In this document: positions 20,937-27,973 of the stretch, piece by piece
Layout: each line of letters begins with the position of its first letter
Numbering within the stretch: the stretch's first letter is position 1
Assembly (NCBI GenBank): GCA_022315425.1
Contig: JAIUPT010000020.1
Coordinates: 1,426,001-1,490,000 of the forward strand
DNA length: 64,000 bases
DNA from: Pseudevernia furfuracea
Taxonomy: Eukaryota > Ascomycota > Lecanoromycetes > Lecanorales > Parmeliaceae
Direction of reading: 5' to 3'
Made by a program: the position numbers and the translations under genes
The notes under the pieces: model-generated
What the model saw: the letters and a program-made list of their open reading frames with translations, nothing else
The model's database searches: none
Told to the model about the DNA's origin: nothing

Positions 20937-21138
20937 TGTTATAGTGTAAGGACCGTACTGTGGTGATAACCGTAGTGTAGTATGTAACGAAGATAACAAG
21001 CTAAGGAGCAACTATGGACTGGGAGGGAGGCCATATATGTATGGCGGAGTGAACCTGCCAAGACACGCTAAGCCTGATAGGGCTAGCGTAGGTGTCAAAG
21101 GTACGAGGTGTCAAGGGATGCAGGGTACGCTCGTAACA
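20937..21138 (-). repeat. 5' LTR of element B
   Basis: This is a full-length 202-bp LTR. In plus coordinates it starts TGTTATAGTGTAAGG and ends GCTCGTAACA, so it has short inverted TGTTA/TAACA ends. It directly abuts the resumed pogo frame at 21139. Confidence 0.85.
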
Positions 21139-21360
21139 TACACGGAGACACGAGAAAAGGCCTTCACATCGAACGTCATCAAAGCAGAATTCAAAGCAAC
21201 AGGCTTAGTATCATTCAATCCTCAGAAAGTATTAAAGCGTTTTCCTAATCGGGCTATCACTTCTGAGGCACAGCAATTAGACGCAAATTCTCGCTCTACA
21301 TTAAAAACATCGATAACAAATGAGCAAGCAAGACGAGAAATCGAGCTACTAAAGTCTTAA
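21139..21360 (+). pseudogene. 3' part of the pogo/Fot-type transposase
   Basis: The frame resumes after the LTR elements with YTETREKAFTSNVIKAEFKA then TGLVSFNPQKVLKRF. The segment F-x-A-T-G-L/I-V-x-F-N/D-P-x-x-V-L is the standard end of pogo/Fot DDE transposases. It joins logically to the frame cut at 15485 (KDILINHF). It stops at 21360. Decayed coding-like sequence continues to about 21750 with stops. No target duplication shared by the two insertion borders is visible (CTTCA on the left, TACAC on the right). Confidence 0.8.
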
Positions 21361-21764
21361 TGTACTTCACTTTCACTATTACGTCTTTCTAAGCTAGAAA
21401 GAGACTTTGTCAAGATATATGTCAACAATATCATTCTTAGTCAACAGAATAAACAGCTTTTCAGCGAGAATCGTATTCGAAAGAGAGGTCAACAGTCAAA
21501 ATCTCGTAGACTAGTCTCGAATAATGATCGTCTTCTTAGCAAAGAAATGGCAATAACTTAAAAGATCATTATCGATGTAGCAAAAACAGAGCAGGTAAGA
21601 AAAGTACGTCATCGACTAGCAAAAAAAGAGTATCAAGTCTATCTACGACAAAAAAACACTCATAGAAAGACACTTTCCAAGTATAAGTTCTTGATATTGA
21701 GGGACGAGAACTGGGGGACTCGCTGAAGGAAGTTTCTGATCGATGATGCATATGAGTTCTCTGA

Positions 21765-21829
21765 GAAGGGGGAGGAAGAAGAAGATGAGGAAGAGGAGAA
21801 AGAATTAGAAGTATTAGAAGTAAAAGAAG

Positions 21830-21861
<32 letters not shown>

Positions 21862-21925
21862 GAAGAAGTAGAAGAAGTAGAGAAAGAAGAGAAAGAAGAG
21901 GAAGAGAAGAATCAGAAGAATTAGA
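21765..21925. repeat. GAA-rich microsatellite
   Basis: This is a long purine run dominated by GAA/GAG units in the 3' part of the pogo remnant. It would translate to poly-Glu and is best read as repeat expansion in a dead element. Confidence 0.8.
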
Positions 21926-22204
21926 AGATAAAAGAGACTGACGGAGAATAATGACGACTATAACACCTGTTTTGATGCTAATTCAGCTGTCATCCCTGTA
22001 CTATAGCGACGTATTCTCGATGGCATTTAATTGAATGACTCCGCTGCATATGAAAATACCATATTTGAATGATTTGAATGACTTGAATCTATATATTTGA
22101 AGATAGCTGACGACGGTCTTATTTGGGAGAACACTACCGGTAGCCCTACCAAATTGACCAATCATCTCCATACCCTAACCCTACATTCTCGAATCCTGAT
22201 CATT

Positions 22205-22244
22205 CTCGACTGATCCTGTCATGCCCGTACACTTAAGATACAAC
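22205..22244 (+). repeat. Right copy of 40-bp direct repeat flanking the transposon block
   Basis: It contains CTCGACTGATCCTGTCATGC then CCGTACACTTAAGATACAAC, with one mismatch to 14156-14195. It overlaps the outer edge of the right pogo inverted repeat. Confidence 0.85.
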
Positions 22245-22372
22245 TTAGACTCCAACAAAACAAATGCGTTCACACACACCACCTATTTCCCTGTGTTAAT
22301 AGATTCAGAAAAGTCTTGCTACTTGATCCCCCAACTATGATACTCTATCGCGCTTTGATAAAGACCCACCAC

Positions 22373-22832
22373 ATGACATCCCGCAAAAAGATGAGGGCCA
22401 TTGCCAAGTCCTCCAAGAAGTTCAACTGTGCTGTCTATCTAAAGACTGGAGAACCGCCAGGCGTGATGATTGGGGAGTGCGATGGAGAAAAGGGAAAAAT
22501 ATGTTTGAAGGAGTGGGTTGGGAGCGTCAAGGTAGGGAATTCCCTGCCTCCGATGATTGATCCGCTATTCTGCTTTCATGGGACAAAAGTCCCTAGATCG
22601 TTCCGCTGTATCTGGCATTCCACTAACGTGAGGATTCTACGGCAAATAGCGACTGAGGTATAAAGATTACAAGCTTCTATGCTCGGAATCTGTGGAGCAA
22701 GGTCGGTTACTGGTCAAGAACGGTGATGTAAAGGAGTTTCACTCGATGAAAGCATTGGCCCATGATCTGGGCGAGTGCGAAATCTTAGATTGGTGGAACG
22801 TTCATATGGGATTTACGAAAGGCGAGGTTTGA
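22373..22832 (+). CDS. Unrecognised small protein, two exons
   Basis: Two frames join across an intron of about 118 bp (about 22532-22649, GTAGGG...AAATAG). Exon 1 reads MTSRKKMRAIAKSSKKFNCA, then VYLKTGEPPGVMIGEC and LKEWVGSVK. Exon 2 reads RLRYKDYKLLCSESVEQGRL, then KEFHSMKALAHDLGECEILD and WWNVHMGFTKGEV. The 113-residue product is basic at the N terminus, with no signal peptide or span. Its composition and splice join look like a real gene, and the RLRYKDYKLL and LDWWxVHMGF blocks look conserved. I do not recognise the family. An in-frame upstream ATG lies at 22337. It sits just outside the transposon block. Confidence 0.55.
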
Positions 22833-23046
22833 ACAGTTTGTACATCCTGTTGTCCTATTGTGTTACTTAGACCTACCTTTGGACTATTGGGAGATGTGGA
22901 CGTGGGGCACAACCAGTATGTCCACTTTACAAAGATTAGACACATTCTTGTGCTTCCATGTCATCTTTATCAAGCGTGTCTAACCTGGACATGTGTATCC
23001 TAGGTCTCAAGTCGGAGGAAGTAGTTCATCCATCACGTGGGCCTTT
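22833..23046. other. Spacer between small gene and SDR pseudogene
   Basis: About 0.2 kb in which I see nothing coding. Confidence 0.4.
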
Positions 23047-23766
23047 TTACCATGGCAATGATCTCTCTTCATTTGTAAATGTCCCGTTTTCTCCGTCCTT
23101 CCCTGCTATTGCCAATCTGCAAGTGTTCAAAGCACCAACACTAGGATGATCCACGCACATTTCAGAGTCAGTACTGCTCATTCAAGGCGAGAAACCTGGG
23201 TAAATGAAACAAGCCTCAGGAGTAGGGGCAGGGGTTTGATCCCGGACTATGACTTGTGGCTCCTCACGACTTGGTACAAAACAAAGAGTGCTCTCGTAAT
23301 GTGCGTACCTGCTCTACCTCCATTCAGCCCTGTGGCATTCAGCCCGGGACAGCACACATTGATCTGGAAGCCTTCCTTTTTGAGCTTCACTGCATTCGTA
23401 GCCATGATCATATTTAGAGCTGCCTTCGAAGCCTTGTACTCTGGAGCGTCGATACCATAGTATTTGAATGCGGGATTAAGAGTGTCGCCTATACTACCTA
23501 GCTCCGATGCCATAAAGATAATGGGTTGCTGCGGAGATTTCCGAAGGAGAGGGATGAAGATCTCGGTAAGACATGCTGCACTGATGGCATTGGTATCCAT
23601 GATCTGTGCGTAACGTTGGCGGGTCGTCAAGCGTTCGGGTAAAGCCCGTTTTGATCATTATACTTCCGCTCCGCGGAGGGTTTTCTGTGGAGAGCTTTTT
23701 GGAGATCTCAAGGCCGATACCTTGGTTGGCGTCGCTGATAAGTACTATTGTCTTAGAAGAAGCCAT
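23047..23766 (-). pseudogene. Short-chain dehydrogenase/reductase, broken by internal deletion
   Basis: The start MASSKTIVLISDANQGIGLE is the SDR Rossmann motif (normally TGANQGIG). The C-terminal half has SAACLTEIFIPLLRKSPQQP, IIFMASELGS and the catalytic APEYKASKAALNM (Y-x-x-x-K). Between them only about 45 bp replace the usual ~70 residues, so strand 2 to helix 4, including the NNAG motif, is missing and the frame shifts. After NATGLNGG a long intron-like gap (about 23160-23310) is followed by ALNTCRLAIAGKDGENGTFT and SLPW-stop, the usual SDR C terminus, but the join is one base out of phase. All evidence points to a dead gene. It faces away from MIS14. Confidence 0.8.
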
Positions 23767-24381
23767 CGTCTTGGTGGTTGCTCCTGTAGCGGTCGACGAC
23801 TACTAGAAGTAGATCTGGAGACCCGATAATTTCTTAAGCTAATCTCAGAGAATATGCACAGAATACTTCGCTGGAAATTGTGAGAACAGGAAATGTAGCG
23901 AGCATAGAAGTTGGAAGAGGCCAAGTCAAGGACGAGCGTGGTATATTAGTCCTCTTATAAACGCAGAGTCTGAGGTTTGTGAGGTAAATCAACTGCTTTC
24001 AAATCAGACTTCGCCCCAGCCTGAACAAAGGAGCTTCGGATTACTGCGAATGTCGAATGCTGTTTTGTCGATCAGATTCAAGACGCATCTACGAGTACTC
24101 GTATGAACTACAAGTATTTTGTTTTCCGGAGAATAATGAAAACCTACAGTGATCACTAAAGGCCATGATGGGGGTTGCCACTCGGAGGTATCTCCGCCGG
24201 ATGGCCTAGTGCGGGGCAAATAATGTAAACAAGAGAAGCGCCTACTTTGCCGCGACAGAAGCTCACTTCACGCACAGACGCTTGTCAGTCGTCACTCGCA
24301 GGCCATCACTAAGAATGCTTTTCTCTTGAACTGCTATTGCTTCTTGTCTGCACCGCCAAATACAACGCTGCGCCTGCAAAT
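23767..24381. other. Intergenic region between SDR pseudogene and MIS14
   Basis: This is 0.6 kb of divergent upstream sequence that should include the MIS14 promoter. I see no further gene. Confidence 0.4.
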
Positions 24382-25114
24382 ATGGACGCCCATCACCGCA
24401 AAATCGATCTCCAGTCGCCTTCAGATCTCACTTACCTCTTTAACAATATCAAGACTGCTGCTCGACAGAAAATCGACCTTGCGATACCTCCGTCAGCCGC
24501 CCCAGAAGGTGAAGACGCGTATAGGTCTAAAGTAGAGGAGCTCGTACAAGAGGTAATGTTCTCTTCTGCCCGTCTCAGTTTGCTGCAAGTTTTGCTTGGC
24601 CACGTCCGTCTGACCATACATATGTCTATAGTATATAGTGCAAACGCTCGCCCTCGCTCTTCCTTCTCTGACGCTCAACGGTCTGGACCCCTCACCTACC
24701 TTCCTACGCCCCAATCCCGCCCCCGAAGCCAACATACCAGACGACAACAGCAACTATGAACCCTACGACCCCCGACTCGCCGAGAGATTACGTACACTCT
24801 ATGCAGAATTTGACACTCAATCGACGCGTGTCGCCGAACTGAGAAGGGATGCGCCAGGGGCAGCAGCGCGAGGATACGTCGAACGATTAGAAGCCGAGCT
24901 CAAGAGGGAGAAAGAATTGGAGAAGGAGAGGGGATCGGAGGATGTACACATGGACATGAATAACCTCGATATGGGAATACTGAAGCGGAAAGATGGCGTA
25001 GAGAGGATGTGGGGACGGGGGACAGAGGGACTGATGGAGTTAGGGAAAATACCAAGCGTATTAGCCAAACTAGAACGAGCGGAGAAGGCAGTAGAGGCTG
25101 TGAAGAGAGTTTAG
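24382..25114 (+). CDS. MIS14: Kinetochore protein Mis14/Nsl1 (Mis12 complex)
   Basis: Mis14 is a subunit of the Mis12/MIND complex that links centromeric chromatin to the outer kinetochore. The protein starts MDAHHRKIDLQSPSDLTYLF and continues ARQKIDLAIPPSAAPEGEDA then YRSKVEELVQE. After one intron (about 24550-24631) it resumes YIVQTLALALPSLTLNGLDP. These segments are typical of fungal Mis14. The rest is helical, with REKELEKERGSEDVHMDMNN and a C-terminal coiled coil (LAKLERAEKAVEAVKRV). The length of about 215 residues fits the family. The start was chosen as the first ATG ahead of the conserved HRKIDL block. It converges with SEC14. Confidence 0.85.
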
Positions 25115-25462
25115 ATCTTGCAATCTGCTGGTGTAGGCAGGGCGAATTGGCGCCGATGTTACAGGATCTAACAAAAGACGAACCTTGGGTAGACTCTCCA
25201 CAGCGAGGCAGGTGTCACGGAGAAAGAGAACTGATTCTATGAGCTCTATAATGCATTGAATGTCTAATTGGATTATTATGACTGCGTGACAGCAATCAGC
25301 TGTCTTCGCTCTTTTCCTTCACTGTCAATTCCAACGAGGTCTAAGTCTCGAGCCATAGAGTCAAAAGTCAAATGCTGACTTTCTTGACACTTTTCCAATA
25401 TCTAACAACCCACTGGTGCTTTTTGTGCGCCTTTGGAGTTATCCTGCATGCTCCCACATGCC
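25115..25462. other. Convergent spacer between MIS14 and SEC14
   Basis: About 350 bp lie between two gene ends. They should carry both terminators and I see nothing else. Confidence 0.45.
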
Positions 25463-26643
25463 TCAGGCAGTTCGAGGCTGAGCAGCAGAAGCAGTGCTGG
25501 TAGGTTGACTCGCCTTTGACTTTCCTCCTCCGGTCCGCGCCCATTTTGGTGGCTTGGTCCATTTGGGGTCTTGCCTGTGATAATAGCGACACCAGTCAAT
25601 ATCAATCATACAAAACTGCTTTGAGAATGCACTTGCCAAGGACCATCATCGCTCAAGGCGCAGCCGCCTTCGCACGTACAAGTTCCGCCGAAGAGCTTTG
25701 GCAGGTTTTGCTTTGGGACTTGTCCAAGCAGCTCGGTCTGAAAACCACTACCCAGAACGTGGATCTTTTGAACAGTTACAGGGTCAAGAAAGCCTTTTAC
25801 CACGCTGAAGACAGAGGAGAAGCCCCACGGTGCATTTATCAGATAGAGCTTCCCCAGCCGCTCGGGATAGTAGTTCTGGGAGATTGCCGAAGCCTGTTTG
25901 ACATAGCCGTATACGGAGCTTACTTTGGAGATGCCAACCCCTTTGAGGTCCATGATGGTGCAACAGGTTTCGAGCAGCTGTCCAGATTTCCGTGAACAGG
26001 CAGGCAGGCGAGGATCAGCAAGTTTCTCGTACTCGACGACAAGGTTTTGCAGCATTCGTTCAGCGGTGGTGATCTTGTACATGGCGGCAAGGTCGATTTT
26101 GCCCAATTGCTCGATGTAGACTGGTCGCCCCTCCTTCCAGGATATCAGTGCCACATACCTACTATTAGGGTCTCTTTAGAATCACCTTGTCCGTTTTATG
26201 ATAGTATTGCGGGTAGTACTCGAAGACCTTCGGCTTCTCTTTGTAATCGAAGGTCCGTACGAGCTCGTCGACGCCAAAGTCTTTCCTCCATTTTTCACAA
26301 TCTACGAACCTAGTATCTTCTCTCAGCTCCCAACCATAGATTTGGACAGCAAGTACTTACATCTGCTTTGCCTGTTCGACGTTGAACTTTCGTGCGCGTA
26401 GGAACCTGAGCTATTGAGTGTCAAAGATGCAATGGGCCGAGACACCACATCCACAAGGCTGACCATGCATAACGTGTCTAATCGCTCTTTATAGCCTGCT
26501 TGTTCTAATTGTGTGCGCAACTGGAAGATCTGAGCATCTTGCTCTGGCGTTGTATGCCCTGGATGGCCGCTCTGCACATCAGGGCCTGTGGTGGGGTAGT
26601 CATAGTCGTCGTACTTAGGATCGGTCTTCAGCTCAGAAGCCAT
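25463..26643 (-). CDS. SEC14: Sec14 phosphatidylinositol/phosphatidylcholine transfer protein
   Basis: Sec14 exchanges PI and PC between membranes and supports Golgi secretion. The N-terminal exon has MASELKTDPKYDDYDYPTTG. The CRAL-TRIO-N segment YKERLDTLCM joins LRFLRARKFNVEQAKQM. The lipid-binding lobe has GRPVYIEQLGKIDLAAMYKI, TIMDLKGVGISKVSSVYGYV, NYYPERLGKLYLINAPWGFS and KIHVLGSGFQTELLGQVPKQ, then LFGGTCTCEGGCALSDDGPW. A last intron with a GC donor (GCAAGT, intron 25575-25636) restores the family ending WQDPKWTKPPKWA and a Ser/Thr/Ala tail stopping at 25463. Without it, the frame would stop at 25606. Length is close to 330 residues. Confidence 0.9.
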
Positions 26644-26960
26644 GATGATGAGAGTAATTAAATGGTATGAGAAGCAGGTGGTACGAACTTGCTGGTACGC
26701 ATGGAGAAAACAAATTGAGTTGTTGACAGCAGCGCAGGAACATCGAATGATGGCACCTTGGCGGGGTACTCAACCATTCATTTAAGCGAATATCAGGTTC
26801 CCATTGGATTCTAATTTATTCACCCTCCGACAATCAGAGTACTTGGGCATGAGAGTCTCCTAATATGTTGAACTGAAGGTGTTGAACTGAACGGACTTCA
26901 TTTTGGGTATTCTCCCCTACACAAAACGCCTTTTGCCGCAACGCCAGGCCTGGTTATAAA
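26644..26960. other. Spacer upstream of SEC14 and downstream of GAR1
   Basis: About 0.3 kb holding the SEC14 promoter and the GAR1 3' end. I see no gene. Confidence 0.4.
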
Positions 26961-27810
26961 TTATGATCCTCGCCCACGAGAGCCAGGCCTTGTGAAGTTG
27001 GGATTACCCCCTCGATTCCCTCTCCCAGAACCGAAGCCTCCTCCTCTGCCTCCTCCCCTAGCACCCCCTCGTCCTCTATCACCAAAGCCTCCTCGACCTC
27101 TTGGCGCACCTCTGGAGGCGCCTCGGCCTCCACCACGGCCTCCACGTAATGGTCCACCTCTTGAAGCACCACCTGCACGCTTTGGCTTCGATGCACCTGG
27201 GGGAGGTTTGGGTTTTGGTAGAAATCTTAGAAAAATCAGCGTATACTCTATAGAATCCGACTAAGACCTCCTCACTTCTCTAGTGGTAAAAGTTTATCCC
27301 CTCCGATGTAGAATTTATCTCCAGCCTTGAATGAGGTTGCAACAATACCCTCCTGCGGCTTAATCGTAAAGAAGACCTGGTTTATTGGCCCCAGAACTTC
27401 GTCGACTTTGCCAATTGTAGTCTGGAGAGTAATTAGTCTCAATCAGGTGAGGTGGAGTCCTGAGCACTGGCCTTGTTCTCTAGGTAGATCGGGGCATTGA
27501 AGTATGGCAGCTTTGTATTGACAGATTCGCAGACCATCTCACCTTCGCACGCATGGACGAAGGACCCCATCTCTAGATGCGGTCAATTAGTAGGTGCCGT
27601 ACCTCTCAAGGAGATCTGCGGACCTTGCACAGCTGCTGGCGGTCCGTATGACTGCTGAAAACCGCCGCGACCTGTTCGCACAAGAAATCACTGTCCCGGT
27701 CGCATTGCGCAGCTTAGACTCAAGTCTGACATACCGTCTCGTGCTCCAGCTCCACCTCGACTTCCACCGAAGCTACCTCCTCGTCCTCGGGGTGCACCTC
27801 GGAAAGACAT
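26961..27810 (-). CDS. GAR1: H/ACA snoRNP subunit Gar1
   Basis: Gar1 is a core protein of H/ACA ribonucleoproteins that guide rRNA pseudouridylation in the nucleolus. The N terminus is Gly/Arg-rich (MSFRGAPRGRGGSFGGSRGG). The central fold reads MGSFVHACEGEMVCESVNTK, LPYFNAPIYLENKA, TTIGKVDEVLGPINQVFFTI and KAGDKFYIGGDKLLPLEKFL, a textbook Gar1 core. The C terminus is a long RGG domain (GGPLRGGRGGGRGASRG) ending SRGRGS. At least three short introns split it. The start at 27810 is preferred because MSFRG matches the family; an upstream in-frame ATG (27885) would add a non-conserved extension. It is divergent from the ThrRS gene with only about 160 bp between them. Confidence 0.93.
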
Positions 27811-27973
27811 ATTGGTGACAATGCGCTTCGGGTGAATAAACTTGTCTTTTTCTCTTGTGGAGTGTTTTCCGTACTCTACTGCCAAGCCGCTAGTTATAAG
27901 ATAAATTACCTACCTTAGTTCGCTTGATCTTGTCCAGCCGATTGTGACTCGAAACGCCGTGGAGCAGGCAGTA
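27811..27973. promoter_or_regulatory. Compact bidirectional promoter of GAR1 and ThrRS
   Basis: Only 163 bp separate the two start codons. Both are translation-related genes, and shared control is plausible but inferred. I see no named motif. Confidence 0.4.

Larger units (their letters stand above)
17914..21138 (-). mobile_element. LTR element B, 3.2 kb, gag-only with BIR domain
   Basis: The element lies on the minus strand. The 5' LTR is 20937-21138 (TGTTAC...TATAACA in its own orientation, 202 bp). The 3' LTR is 17914-18085, lacking its last ~28 bp where it meets element A. The LTRs are identical over the shared 172 bp. A polypurine tract abuts the 3' LTR. The interior has a leader of about 0.9 kb, one open frame (18546-20027) and about 0.45 kb of 3' noncoding sequence. 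There is no protease, reverse transcriptase, RNase H or integrase, so movement would need enzymes from another element. Confidence 0.85.
14156..22244. mobile_element. Nested transposon block: decayed pogo/Fot-type element split by two LTR elements
   Basis: The outer layer is a pogo-superfamily DNA transposon. Its transposase frame is cut at 15485 and resumes at 21139. Inverted repeat cores lie at 14211-14237 and 22183-22209 (TCGAGAATGATCAGGATT and its reverse complement). A 40-bp direct repeat (14156-14195 and 22205-22244, one mismatch) brackets the block. The outer element is full of stops, many fitting CGA-to-TGA or CAA-to-TAA change, whereas the two inner LTR elements have near-identical LTRs. 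The pogo copy is therefore clearly older. The exact pogo ends and a TA target duplication could not be fixed. Confidence 0.75.

Noticed and set aside
15486..21138. Single large LTR retrotransposon of 5.6 kb
   Set aside because: The outer repeats are inverted, not direct, and two internal LTRs with opposite polypurine tracts show two elements.
21765..21925. Acidic poly-Glu reading
   Set aside because: It is a GAA microsatellite in a dead pogo copy with stops on both sides.
26992..27264. Proline-rich plus-strand frame
   Set aside because: It is the antisense of the Gly/Arg-rich end of GAR1, and proline codons arise from reversed glycine codons.
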